Source of the DNA: Chamaelirium japonicum | Taxonomy: Eukaryota; Streptophyta; Magnoliopsida; Liliales; Melanthiaceae | Direction of reading: 5' to 3' | Length of the DNA: 64,000 bases | Assembly (NCBI GenBank): GCA_947650365.1 | Contig: OX393550.1 | Span: 103,442,343 to 103,506,342 of the forward strand | Shown: piece by piece, positions 32,820-48,000 of the stretch | Numbering within the stretch: position 1 is the first letter of the stretch | How the letters are laid out: the number at the start of each line of letters is the position of its first letter | The notes under the pieces: model-generated | Told to the model about the DNA's origin: nothing | The model's input: the letters and a program-made list of their open reading frames with translations, nothing else | The model's database searches: none | Made by a program: the position numbers and the translations under genes

Positions 32820-35800
32820 TTAGGTGAGATACCATAAGTAACCAGTTTCAGCTTGGTGCAGATCAGGTGCAAGTATTTTACAACATAAAGATACATGACG
32901 CAGAAGGTGGCACCATCCATCGGACAATGGATGCCGAAGGAACCATTGCAGGGCGGGTTTTAGTTGTGAGAACAGAGGTGTGTCTCTCCAAAATGGATAT
33001 TGCAACGAGAGCTTCAATTTCTAAAACTGTGTGGAGTCTCAAACCATGGAATTAAAAGTCAACAAATTTCCTACGAAATGACAGAATATGTTCATTTTTC
33101 TTAGGTTCCGACATAGAAATCGTCCGAAAATCCATAGTACTAAATTTTGATTTGGTGTCACAAAATATTGGCTGAAATGACTGGCATTAGACCGAAATTC
33201 AACATTCTGTCTTTTTTTCGGACAATTTCTTAAATCTTTTTAGTAAAAGGTTCCATCTTTTCAGTGAAAACTCCATATTTTTCCTTCATTTTTTTAAAAA
33301 AACAGAACGATATCGATCAAAATTTGACCGAAATCCAGCAAATTTCTACCGAATTTTCCCTTTAAAAATACAAATTTTCACTGACATTTGATCGAACTCC
33401 AACAAATTTTCTTTTTTTTGACAGACCGAAATTGGTATTTCAAACCTTGCCTCAAACTAATACTTCTGTCGCCATCATATATATGAAAGAAAAAAGGAAG
33501 ATATAAAATAACCTTCAAATAAATACAGAAATAACTGCAGGTCCTGCAGCGAAGACTGCAAGAGGCATTAAATTCTAGCAAAGCATGACAGAAGATGTCC
33601 ATAAAAGGATAAAGATACCCACCTTTTCTATCTCGCTGCAGATTAGAGGGCTCTCTCTCAGAAACTGGAGTGCTTTGTCTCTACCTTGCCCTAACCTGCT
33701 CAAAAACTACATCTGTAGAATTATTGTGAAACAGACACTAAAATTAACATTCAAATTTTCCTAAAATGGAAGCCTATAGGTGGTCCAACAGAAAGAGTCA
33801 CCTCGATAGGGGTCATAAAATCTTAAGAATTTCCTGAAAAGGAAAAAAACAAGTGGAGATGCCAACATCGGAGATGGATAAGGAAAACACAAAAAATTCT
33901 GTGTGAATGCATTACAGCATACACAGGTTAGTATAATGACAACTGATCGTACTCTTGTATTACGTGTCAGCACATCAGATATGCAGTCTGTACATAAATT
34001 AAACCCTAAAATTGTGGCATGCTCATTGGCGTGAACATTGTAATCCACTAATCCTATATTGGCTACATGACCTAATGAAAACTTGCACACCTTCCAACAT
34101 GCTTCTTGCTTCTCCCACTTCATTGTATCAGGGTTGGACACAATCAGCAGTGAACATCATAGACCTTTGGAGCCTATGATTCTGGCCATCTTTGGGAGAC
34201 AACACCATTGGCTGGTGAAGTTCCATAGAGTCAACGTCTGATGTCCACAATTCCCAGTGATCTCATTCGATTTCTGCATCTTTGATACCATCTCTGATTC
34301 TCATCAACCAGTGCCAACATCAGCCAATGTGAAAGCTTCATAACCAGGACAAATCATTATGAGGTACTGCAACTAACTGGTTTCAGGTCATGACCAACCC
34401 TCTTAGCTTCCCTTCTTATTGCCTGATTCTTACCATAACAAAGAGAACCATGGCTTTCTGCATCATCAATTGCAACCACCCTGGTTTTGCAAAATTCGAT
34501 TAACCCAGTTTGACTCCAATACTACTTAACTTGAATTATGCAACACGATTCCTATCTAACTTTTAAACATCTTATTTTTCTTTTCTTTTTTTTTCAGCTT
34601 TTTAATTTTTAACATTGTATCCAGCCAAATCGGACATGAATTAATTTGGAATTACATATTTTGTCTCTTTGACACACTTCTCCTTGAGGCTTGAGCTTGT
34701 TCGTTTTCCCCTCCATTTGTAGAACCATCTTTAATGGCTGATCACACCATTCACGAACATTATAATATGTCTAAAGATTCTAAACATAAGTAATACTCAA
34801 TTATATTCGCAAGCCTTGTTTTACATTTGGTCTAAGATTGCTCATTTTCAGGAGTATTTCCTTGTTTTACATGTATATAACCCATATATTGGATTCACTA
34901 ACCGATGGTTTATACCTTGGTTCCCCATAGTTGGCTTATAGTGGCTCTGATTGTATTCTTGCATGATCTAAGTAACCCCTATTTTGACAGTTGGCGTTTA
35001 ACTGGTTCAATAGTCCTTGTGAGCCACAACAATGAATCCCTAGCTATAGTTAGGTCTTTTTTTTTTTGAAAAGTAGCTATAGTTAGGTCTTAGGTCCTCA
35101 CCATCCTCTCCATCCTGTACTGCCTACTCTGATTATCAAGACTGCTCTAGAGTCTTCAATAACATGTATTCACTACATCTAAGTCCACTCCTTTACTAGT
35201 TATGGACCTTTGCCTTCTAGGTTCTTGGGTTTTCTTCTAGGACTGGGATACATCCGACCCAAACTCACTGGTGTATCCCTTGTGTTGGTCTTCAATCATC
35301 AGCTAAAACTCACTTGAGTATCCCTTGTTGTCTAGCTCTTCAACCAGCGCCTTTTGCTTAACCCATTCCTGACTAGCTACATTCATCTCTAGAAATTCAT
35401 TGATGAATTAACCATGCAAGTTCGTAAAAAATGTAGAGGAAACACAGATGCCAAATAAGAAGAAACAATATATTTGTCATTTATACGAATGGACATGACA
35501 GCATAAAGATATCAAACCTGTGCTCTCCATAGCTGTACCACGAGCCCTTCTTTGCCACCACATCCATCATCTCAGCACAATCCAAAATACAACCCTATAT
35601 TCGAAATCAGTCAGACCATAGATGGCGTATTTCAAGAAAATGGAAGAATAAAATTGTCCCCAGGCTAAATGCTGACCAGTTTACTAACACCCTCGCCAAA
35701 GACAATCTCAAACTCAGCTTGTTTGTAGGGCCTTGAGACCTGAGGATAAATAATCATAAAATCTCTTCTGCTTTCTCCCAGAACGTAGTCGCTAGAATTG

Positions 35801-38800
35801 TGTACCAGTTTTACTTGAGATTTGAAAATATAAAAAGCAAATGGGAATACTACTGCTTTTGCTATTTCTAGTGAAAATATTGCAAACAAAAAACATTTGA
35901 TAGCTGCAAACTGTCAAAAATGCAAGACTTATCGCAGGTTTGGATATGAAATAGGAATTAAATTACTTTTTTATGGTAAAAAATACCTTGCTTTTCTGCA
36001 CTCTTACACGAACCTTGACTGCAATATCCTCATCTCCTTTCACCTAGATATAAATGATAATAACTGATACTTTACAAATGAGATTTTCGTGAATGAAAGA
36101 TGGTCTTAAATCAGTGTATTGAAATCAAAGCAAGTTTTTTTGGGCTTACAGACTTTATCTTCCCAATTTGACGTATCTCTAGGCGAAGTGATGCAAAGAA
36201 CTTTAAAGCAATCCCTCCACTGGTGACTTCGGGATTCCCATAAAACACACCAATCTTACCAAATACAAGAGTGGAAACTTAGAAAATATAGACGGAGCAA
36301 AATGGAGAAAATAAAGGAGCAAGAAAAGGCCAAACCTTGTATCTGATCTGATTCAAGAATATAAGAGTACAGCCAGCTTTTGAGGCATTGCCAGACATTT
36401 TACGCAATGCTTGACTCATTAAACGTGCTTGCAGACCCATTTGCTGCATCCCTATTTCACCCTAAACCAAGAAAGTTCACCCCTTTAAGTTGAAACCGAC
36501 TACTTTTAATCAAAGGGATGAGTAAAAAGAATATATTCAAGGAAATTTACTTCAATTTCAGCCCGCGGAGTGAGAGCTGAGACCGAATCGACACATATGA
36601 GATCTATTGCCCCAGATCTGCACATGCGGTCCGCAACTGCGATAAAAACTGTTAGTCAAAAGACATTCAAGTGGACAAACACATGATATTTTCTTTTTGT
36701 GCTTCCCCCATAGTTAAAGATCTTGTTCCCCACCCCCCTTTTGAAAAATTGCTATCAACTCCAAGCGGGGTTAGAAAGTGAAGAGTAACTCGGATGGTTT
36801 TGTGGACATTAAGATGTGTCTCATCACTGTGGGTTTATTCAGGCACATGGCATCAATTATCATGAGACATTTACTCTTGTGGCCAATAACACAAGTTCAC
36901 GAACCCTCATCACAGTTGCAACTGTTAGATAATGGCCTCTGTATCAGATAGATGTGAAGAATGCCTTTACTTGTGGTTCTCTCGATGAGGAGGTTTACAT
37001 GCAGCCATCTTTTGGGCCTCACTACTCTCCCCCACTTGTTTTCCACCTTCATCATGGCATCTATGGGCTTAAATAGGCACATCACACTTAGTTTGGACGC
37101 TTCCATCATGTTGTTCTTCAGGTTGGATTTAGTGAAGGCTTCAATGATATTGCCCTTTTTCACTTTTCGCTCACCATGCATCACAATACTTCTGTTGTAT
37201 GGAGATGATAATCATTATTGACGATTATTCAGACTCTATTGTTTCATCATTAATGGCAGTTAAGATGGCCCTCTTTTAAGCCATAAGGTTGCCAACTTAT
37301 CCAGAGGGTACTTGATGTTACAGTAGAAAGTACACCACTGATCTGATTGGTTGTGGCTACCTCAACGATTATTACATTACTAGAATGCTGATTGAGCTCA
37401 ACCAAAGGCTATGTCCTTCAGATGGTGAGCCTTTGTGCCACGACTCTACTAGGTAAGGATAGATTGGTGTGCTGGTTCATCACACTAGTTCTAGACCAAA
37501 CATTGCCCATGTGGTTCATGTGGTGATCGATTCATCAAAGCCCACTTTTTTTGCATTATAAAGTGATTCTTCGTATTATTTAATACTTGTTTGGCAATAT
37601 CACCCTTTTATTTCTTTCTCCCTCTTCTATATTGAAGCTCTGTGCATACTCTAAGGTTGCTTGGGCTGCCAATACTACGTGTCATAGGTCTGCCACTAGC
37701 TATTACGTCTTCTTGGGTGATTCATTGATCCCTCGGAAGAGCAAAAAGCATGGTATTGTTCAATAAAAAATTTTGTGCGACGTCTATAACTTCTTGTGGG
37801 ATCAACTAGCTTCGCCGCCGTCTCCAAGATAAGGACATCCAACCTTTAAAAAAAAAAGGATATGGACATCCACCTTTCCACATCCAACCTTTAAAAAAAA
37901 AAGGATATGGACATCCACCTTTCCACTCCTATTGCATCTTAAGTTGATAATCAGGGTACCTTCCAGATTGCATGTAATTTAGTTTTTCATGCACAAATGA
38001 AGCAAATTAAGATCTAAACCTACTTTGTTCCTCTATCTTAATGACTCGTTTTCACGTAGTTACATCTCCAACTCGGTGTAGTTTGTAGACTTCTTCGGCA
38101 AAACATGTTGATCCAAAGATTCACAACATTCTTTAAAAAACTTAAAACTCTTATTGTTTTAACACACCTGGACCTTAAAAAAAGAGGAGGGGGGGGGGGG
38201 GGGGGGGGGGGCATACTTATATATATAAGATGAGTCGGTTTGATATATCGTGGGACTGGTGAACCTGTCGGTATCCCTTTCTTATCTTCCTATTCGGGTG
38301 TGCACCTCTTTGTAGTTTGTACATGTATATATATTGGACAATGCCCCCATGATTCTCACATTCCCACCATACTCTCTTGTTTTGTGTGATGAAAGCTAGG
38401 AAAATTGTCTAGATTTGAATCCGATAAAGAATTGAGAATATAAATTTAAAATTAAAATAGAGTGCACGTCAAAGATTGGGTTTGCAACAAAGTTGAGGTT
38501 GTGCGCACAACGTGCAATCAAGGAGAGAGATACGAAGAAATGACATAGCCTAAGTAATCTCCTTGATATAAAGAAATTGATTGAACCATTCATTCAGAGT
38601 AATTGAAAATTTTGACCTCAAAGGAGGTGAAGATGTCCACATTTTTAGTATATGGCTAACCAGCTTGCTAAGCCTTATTCTCTTCATTGAGTGGACCCTA
38701 TCATCATCTCTTTAAGTTTTATTGTTCCGTTTGATGGAGATTCGCCTACCCTATATCCACCTTTACCAAGCTCCGCGAGCCTATAACATTGGATGCCTCC

Positions 38801-39038
38801 AAGTCTTTATTGCAAATCCCCTCGTTTAATTATCAATCCCAACATCTATCCTATCTCCACTTTCACCAAGTACTGCAAGTCTATAACATTAGAGGCCTCC
38901 AAGTCCTTATTACAGATCGTCTCATTTCATCATCATCCCAACAACTACAAAGCTAGACCAAACATCAGAGAGGGAGTTCGACATGTAGAAGGAGAATCTA
39001 GAATAAGCTCGGCGGGTAGTTGATGTTAGCTGATGGTG

Positions 39039-39084
<46 letters not shown>

Positions 39085-42000
39085 AACCCTCTATGCATAA
39101 AATATTCTTCAGTTATCGCATAATTGAGTTTGGATTTTCATATCCTAAACCAAAGCCATCACAGTTTTGGATCATTCTCCGCATCTGAACCTAGCCCTGT
39201 TCTGTATTAATCCCGTGTTTTATATACCAAGTCAAAAAATCAGGTCAAGTATGCATCTTGATTATTGGTTTCCATTGTCACCCTTGCACAATTAAATTCG
39301 TTGTCCTTTGGATGCAAACAGAACTTCTAATTACAGTTTTTTTAAGTTTGTCACCTTCGGAAATTCAACTGAGAACAATATACATGCTCAGAGGAATATT
39401 AGAAGTGAATTATTTTAATCTATTTCAAGTCCCACTGAAATTATATATTAGCATATAACAATAATTATGACCCTCTACTGTACTTGAAGGTATAATGCTA
39501 TCATCTGAAATGCTGGTAAGAGGAAGGATACCATAACCATGGAAAAGCTTTCATTAACAACAGATATAGCCCCACATAGAAATGATATTGTTAAACAAAA
39601 CAAACTGGTTGGCCACATGATGTATGTGAAATTTCAGCCTTATATAAATTGAACCTTCATATGAATCAAAATGTTGCTGCAGTTGCAAAAACACTCCGGC
39701 TTATAAATTTTATAATTCAACCCTACTGGTGTTAGGAGAAATGTCCAATTTTGTGAATATGAACTATAGCCTTAGAGTATTTAATTGACGAGAATATTTC
39801 AACTAAAATTTTTTGAATAATTTTGAAAAGTTATTTCCTACGTTGTGAAAGGTAGGTACTCTAACCAATTTACCCTTGCCCACTTTCCCCACTCCTCAAA
39901 CTTATCACTCAGCAGCACAAGGAACAAATACTGTCAATAATAAGAATGGAATGATTGCTGGCGCCAGTTTACAGATTATGATACTACATTGACAAAATTA
40001 AAAAATAACCAAGCAAGGTGATAGGGGCATGAAACTAAATGTGTTCCAAATGGAATTATTAGCAGATTCTGTGTTTGAAGGATTATGCACACAGCTAATA
40101 TACTAATAGATATGCTGCAACTCGCTTTTAATCACCGTGCATTATTTATAAGGGTATATAATATTTAAGATGATCCACAGTAATAACTCCACACATGCAA
40201 CATTAATATAGATTGGAGTTAAAGAAGAGTTACTTTCTAATGCCATCTCCCCATGATCAGGTTGGCAGACAATCAGATTTTCAATGTCCACCCCCAATGC
40301 CTTAGAATAAGCTGGATCAAAAGCATGCTCTGCATCAACAAGCATGGCATTGCCTCCTAGTTTCTGGACATTTCATACAAGGGTCTAGTTGTTAAATTGC
40401 AACAATTACACATTTTTTGTAGCATAAGATGGCCATAATGACAATACCTTGTAAACATATTATGCACTGTAGATTTTTAGAAAATATACATGTTTTCTGA
40501 TAAATACACACCTGTACTTCTGCGATTGCATGTAAAGCTATTGTAGTCTTTCCACTACTTTCAGGACCAAATATCTGTGAAGGCAATCATTATGCAGTCA
40601 GGCCATTTCCCAATGTTGCACATTACATCAGTTCAGAAGGTTAATTTGTAACATGCTCTACAATATACAACAATACGACTCGAATAGACTATCTGCAACA
40701 AACAATTAATAGAAGATATCATGCATATCATTAATGATCTCATCGACTTTGAACAGTCCTATGATCTAGCTACATGTGTACCATACCTATGCTCAAAACC
40801 CGTACCCATGTTCTACTAAGCACTTACTATCATTGTCAGAAAAAGACTATCAACTGTCTCAACCTAGTTTCCAAAAAAAGGTGCCTCGGCCTATGTTTGT
40901 GATGCTTCATGATGAGTACAATGATAACAATGATCCTAACATGCTCCAGGTGTAGACACCCTAATGGCTCTCTCTCTCTCTCTCTTTTTTTTAAGAACCC
41001 ATCAACATTACATCTGTGGAGGAGGGTTAAGGCCTAAACCCCTTACAGTTACTTATTCAATGAGGGCAGGATTCGATCCCAGGTTTCTAGTACAACCACC
41101 TAGAGACTTTACTAGCTGAGCTAGCTGGCACCCTCACACCTAATCGCTCTTCAAAGGAAGAAGGTGGAGATGTCACCTATGTTTCCAAGGAAGGAGACCT
41201 AAACTTAGGGGAAGTGCTATTTACCTTGAACTAACATGCAAAAATTTCCTACATACATCGCGTAACCTAAAGAAGATAGGAAGCCTATTCAATGCAGAGG
41301 AAGATGTTAGACACCTCTCAGATCTCTTCCTAACAAACGTCCCTTCAGACCTCTTCCCGACAAAGGTTCCAACTCCTAGGGTTTATAAGAAAAAGGGAAC
41401 TAGAAAACAATAAAGAAAGGAAAAAATAAGAAAAGAAAAGAGGACATAAATGGAGGGGAAAGGAAGGATGCCACACCATTGCCTCCTTTGCTCCATGTCG
41501 AGAATCTTCATAACACACCATTGCCTTCTAGAAGATGTTTGGCTCGAATGAAATGAATTTAAGGGTTCGCAACAAAGATTGTAGAATATGATCAATGGTC
41601 AGAAATGACTCAATGTGTCTAAAAAATACATACTAGTCAAGCTAAGGTAATTGTATAACTTAAAGTTTGTGCGAACTGCGGGGTTTGATGATGGGGAATG
41701 AGAGATTAAATGGGTTGTGTTTTAGAGACAAGTAATTGGGTAACTAGAATCTTATGCTATGTACCTCTTTGGGGTGGTTGTTTGTGCCAACTTAGGTATT
41801 GACTCCTTAATTCATTCGTTGTGCCAATTTCCCTGGAGTTACCGCTCTTTCTTTATCTTGAAATTCTGAAAATGTCTTTCTCTAGATTTATTCGCTTACA
41901 ATTATGTGAATTCTTTTAACCTCCCTCCATTCTGGCCCCTTACCCACGAGCATTAATATCCAATCAATTCTCTTTGAATCATTAAATGTTCAGAATTAAC

Positions 42001-45000
42001 CTTTAATTCCAGCTGCCATGTTTTCCACGAATTTTTTGTTTGATCTTTGTTTTTCCATAAAACTTCCAGGGATCCTTGATTCATATGTCATAAACAACTC
42101 CTAGTATCCTTTTAGGCTTGTTTTACCTTTGATCATTGTTTTTCTACAAAACTCCCACAGATCCTTGGTTCTTATGTATAAACAACTCCTAGAACCCTTT
42201 TTAGGCTTGTCTACTCACTTTAATAGTTCAATTTTTAGATCAAACTCAGACCTGAAAGAGCTTTAGTTTAGTTGAAAATCTCTCCTAGTTGCACCTGATC
42301 AGTCTCTCTCATTTTTTTCTCTTACATCACAAAGTGATTTGAATTAATTTCATTTCAAATTCTGCACTTCAATATGTCCAGAAACGCTGCAGAAATTAAA
42401 GGACAGTGTCGCAGTGGTATATTTTTCTCTTCCTCTCTAACACTAAAATCCTAATTGTGTAACCTAGTAACCCTATAAGGATACATCACACAAGCTCTCA
42501 ACTACAGCCAGTTCCATGAAAACTTCCTTCGTGACTACCACAGGTTTTCTGAAAATGAACCAGCCACCTTGCTATCTAATTTTTGGTTTCCTTTCTCATC
42601 TAAAGGACTGTAGGCAGACAACAACAACAACAACAACAAAAAATTTATCCCCACCTTGCTATCGGAATTTAGGATTCCCATTATTTGATATATTGTTAGG
42701 ACACTTGTTAACTTAACAGGAAAACCTAACTGTCTAAATGTACAAGTGTGTATTCAATCTCTAGAGCAACTTCTTCAATCGGTACTTGGATCAAGGTGGG
42801 AAATCTTGGATCAAGGTGGGAAACGAAGTTTACCCATTGGAAAGATGATGTAAAATGGAAGTCTTGTTTTATTTTATAGGTTTTTAAGAAATATAGTCTG
42901 TAGTAGAAATGAATCCAGATGGTTGCCCATAGATGAAGTTGGGAATTTTTGAAGAAAGGAAGAGTCAAGGATTTAATGTTTGGATCAACAAAGAAAGCAA
43001 AGACATCAAATTATCACTAGGTTACAAGCTGCCATAGAAGAGTGGAAACAGGACTCTGTCTCTTCTTGCTTCATTGCCCTTTGAGCCTCAGTTAACTGCT
43101 TTACTACTGATTGTTTACTCTTACTAGTTCTTGTTTTGAGAATCCACTAACAAACACCGAGGTAAGTTTCCCTTATTGTACCTCTATTGCTAAAGATTTT
43201 TTTAAATATGCCTTTTTTTTCAAATTTCTTATTTATATTTTATGGTGTGCCAAGATAACACAAAATTTTAAGAATCTAATTAGATCGCGATCTCAAAATG
43301 AAAGAAATAGAAAAAAAGCGACGGATAGAAAGGACGAAGGCTTATAGTCACTTTATAACTAAATCTGCTGCGTAATGTTATTTGGTTTTTGCTATTGCTC
43401 CCATGGCAAAGGAGGGAATGAACAAGGAAAGAAAGGATGAGGGATAATTGACTCAAGATTGTCATATTGTGCATTGTATCTTGTATCGTTTTCTCTTTTT
43501 TGTGTATCAAAAACATGCATAACTAGACTAAGAAAATGAATCTTAAGACAATAGATAAATTGGATAGAACGTTGTTGCAACAACACAAATATTGTAGCCT
43601 TGTAGGTTTGAATTACGACTCTAAATAAGCAAGCCATTTAAAATATATTAAATCTTCAAATATGTATAGTTCAAATTCAATAACCAGTTACAAGATATCA
43701 AATGTGATAGTATAGCAAACAAAAAATAAATAGTGAATGATTGAATGTGTTATTTCATCTGTGTGCTTGTGCACATGCTTCTAAATCAGTATAAAATGTA
43801 CAAATCGAAAAATAAAAGAAAACTCATTAAATCTTATAATAGTTGAAATAATATCAAAGTCATCAAATCCAACCCAAAATTGCTCAAATGGTCCTACCTA
43901 AGAACTATAACAAATTATTTTGAATGTAAATAATATTCAATCAATGTGCCAATATTCAGACTACTGTAATCATGAATCAAATCTACTTAATAACTTAATC
44001 ATATGCCAAAAATATCAATTGCAGGCATATAATTGCACATGGTTCAACTAGGCGTGCCTTTTTTAAGCTTGGAGCCTAGGCGCGCGCCTTTCTAACAGAG
44101 CCTGGCCTTGTGCTTTTTGAGGCGCAGGGGGTGAGCCTAGTTGAGCCTGAGCCTAGGGCGCACCTTTAATAACACTGTTATCACTATATTGATATAATAT
44201 TGTCTAGTTAATTATCAAGAGTGTAGCTAGTACTTAGGATTGTAGTGTACCATTGGTAGGAATTCTAATGTCACAGGAAACCTCTTTCTTGTCATCTTGC
44301 CGCCTTGAATTGCATTAGTTGCTCCTAATACAGCCAAAGCTATTGTCTATCGGAAGCAACTAATGCCAATCAAGACGGCAAGATGAATAAATAGAGGTTT
44401 CATAAGATATTTAGGATACCTAACATAGGTACACCACAATCCAAAGTACCAGCTACATTGTTGATCATTAGCTAGACAAGATTCTATTAATATAGTGCAT
44501 GAAACTCCACTAAGGATAGCAAAGTAGGATTCACTACCGTGTAGCTTTGCTAGATAAGATTACAATGACAAGAGCATAATAAATCCAACAACTAGAGCAT
44601 CAAAACTATCACAAAAACTCAAATTTTGTATATAATACTCAAGAGAACATCAATATATTTCAATATAAACACATCATATATAATAAAAAAAAAGAAGGCA
44701 GAACAGGCCATCAATGACTTCCAATGATCAAGGACTGATTAACATGAATATGGACAAAGGATTCGACTCCCTTCATTTGCCACCCCCTTCAATTTCCTTC
44801 AATTAGTGGCACGATGATCCCATGATGCAAGAATGGCCACGATGAATGGCGAGTGGGCGTGGTGGAGCGCTACTCCGATTTCGTCCAACTCTCCTCTCTA
44901 TCCCATTGTTGTGCTAGATCATCTCGACCCATCAGTGTTCCACTGTTATGCGACATCATCCTGAACCCGATGGCCACTCCTTCGGCTCTGACGCATCCAC

Positions 45001-48000
45001 CGATGGCCAGTACTCCGTCATCTCCCCCGGCTACATCCCCTCTCGTTATCAATGGAGGGCTTCCTAGAGTCAAAGGACGGATAGCGATCAGTGGATGTGT
45101 CAGAGCTGGAGGAGGAGTCGTGGGGGTCGAGAGGATCCCACACAACGATGGGACGTGACGGAGGACTGGGCACCGATGGTAGTACTAGAATCAGAGAACA
45201 AGAGGAGCACTTGACTATGCCCATTGCAATCTAAATTCATTGTGGCCATTCATGCCACGCAGGCAGCATGCCAGCATCGTGCCACTAATTGAAAAATATT
45301 GAGGGAGCCAGGTGCGACAAAAGAAGAGGAATGGAACCCACGATTATGGCATTAAAAGATGATCAAATATGGGACTTTTAGATGTGATACCATACATTTT
45401 ATGTAAGAAATTCCAGCAAAAAAAGAAAATAAGAAAATACTAGAAGAATGATGAAGAAAAGCATGGAGGGAAGTGCAAGCCAGGAGTCGTCGACAATCCT
45501 CTCACAGAGAAAGGTTGGACGTTCAGACGCGTCGGATCCTTTGGAGTCACGAAGCTAGACACCACTCTCCATGGTGGTTTGAGGAAGAAGACAATATAGG
45601 GGCATGAGCCTCTCCCAACGAGTGTTTCATTGATAAAATTCGAACTGCAATTTTCTCATGTATATGTTTCTTTTGTAGGCAAAGAAATTGGTCCAATATG
45701 GAAGGGATAAGGCTTAAAAAGTAAACGATAAATGTAAAGGGGGGGGGTTGAGGATCACAGTACCAGCGTATAAGAAGAATAAAGAGACATAACTACACTC
45801 GCGAGATCCCAGATCCCATTCCCATAGGGTTTCATGTAAACGATAATGAGGCGACTCATGTATGGGGAAAAAAGGAGAACCAATCGTGGTTGGATATCTA
45901 AAGCCCTTTGGGCTGATCTTAGGCCCACTTAAAGCCCAATAAGCATCACATCAGCCATGAATTTAAGTTATGCCCTTCTGAAAGTTGGTCTAATCTTAAC
46001 CGTCAATCGCCCTACTGCTCCTGTTAGCCTTTTTATTATTAATATGAATCAGAATTTTGCACTCAAGTTAGCTTGAATTGACCACCCAAAGCGGTAGGCC
46101 TAATTATAACTGATATTGTAACTAAAAATACATCATATAAATGGAAAGAAAGGCTCACAAACAACAAAAAGAGCAATTTAATGAAAGATAGATAGTCACA
46201 GAGTAGTCGCAACTCACAAGGGTCAGACTGCATCACCTACAATAATTAGGTTACTAATTTGTATAGGGTTACTATTTCAAACAAGATTTCTAGTTAAAAT
46301 AAAATTCCTACTCAAAAGAAGATAACTACTTAAGATAGGATTCTTTGAAAAATATTCCTACTCAACACACGATTCCTTGATGAATTAGGAATTCTACTTG
46401 CATTAGGATTTCTAAATGGAAGTGTTTTAATGAACTATAAGATTCATTATTGGAGTCCTTGAATTTTTTAAGAGTCTAGATTAGTTTAGATTTCTTATCT
46501 TATGTAATATTTGAAATATTTTTTGCTCAACTTGATTTGAGTAGGACAATGTTTTGTAGTCCTACTTTGATAGAAGATTAGGCTAGGAAAGTCAGTCCAT
46601 AATGATAAAGTTTAGACTTAGTTTCAAGGCGTATATAAAAACATGTAGGGGGGTGACAAACTATTATTGATTCATGCATAAAATAGAGCTTTTTACTACT
46701 TATCCTCTATGGTGATGACTCCATGATTGAAGATGATGAATTTCTCAAGGGAGTGATGAACTGAAATCGATTTATCATAAAATCGAGTATTTTGCTACTT
46801 CTCCATTATGGTGATGATTCCATGATTGAAGATGATGATTCTCTCAAGCTAGGTGTTGATACCTAGGTATAGACTGGTGGTATCTACTCCACCATGGTTA
46901 TCTTCTACATGTTTTCTGTTGGTTGGTGGTAGTTCCTTCAAATCTCTTAGACGATAGAAAATCTTTGCAACTTCTATATTCCTAAACCTTAATGATAGAT
47001 TTTTTTTCTTTGTAGATATCTTTAACCCAAGCCAAAAGACAATCATGCCAAAAAAATTTCACCAAATCCAAAATTTAAGTTCTCACCTTGAAACCCATCA
47101 AACCCAAATTTAACTGTAAGATCCATAAGCCCTACATCAAACCCTACCATCCTATTATAGTTTTCTCTATGTATAGAATTCCATAATTCTAACAGGTATA
47201 GAAATCACTAAGCCCAATACCCTCTTTCAAATCCTAGGGTTTCCATCTCATAACTACATATATCATTTTTTGGTATTAAAACCTTTCTGATTGCCCATCA
47301 TGATTACATACATCAGCACAAACCTTTCTTTTTTCTTTTGCAATGTATCGATTATTATACGATGATTCTTAACTTCCCATATATAGAAACATATAGACTA
47401 TAAATGACATCTCCGACCTTTAAGATTGAGATGGCGAGAAGAGCTAAGGTTCTGCCATTTTCGCAAATCACGGAGATTATAGAGAGAGTGGGCAGCGGTC
47501 TCAAATATTCACTTGTAGCATACTAGCATACCATATCTCAATGGATTGACGTAATTTTTCTATGGCGTGTTATTATAGAACTATCTATTGTATTATCATG
47601 CATCAGCATGTTGATTGGGACTTTGTCTATATTGATCCTGCATTACCAAACTCATCATATGTTTCACTTCTCTCTTCTTTTCTCCAGGCTGTTTAGGACA
47701 AACACTTAACATAGAAAATGAAATGCTCAAGAAGACAAAAATGATTTCTTCGTGTACATTCAAGTTCTATTCTATTCGTTCTGGATAGCAATGACCAAGC
47801 TAGAAAAGTTCTTGAAATATAAAAGAATACTTGTATGTTCAAAACATAGGAAAAAAGGACGTTAAACCCCATGGTTAAACAAATAGCTTGCAATTTTTGC
47901 ATCATCAAGACATTTTAACGTAATTCTTAATATCAAATCTGCATATATGATTTTTCATTAACAATATATTCTGAAAACCCAAAATCCCGCATTACTTTTG

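Noticed and set aside
44853-45224. Overlapping Pro/Thr/Ser-rich frames near 45 kb as a small gene
   Set aside because: They lie inside a foldback element, and the frames mirror each other on the two strands.
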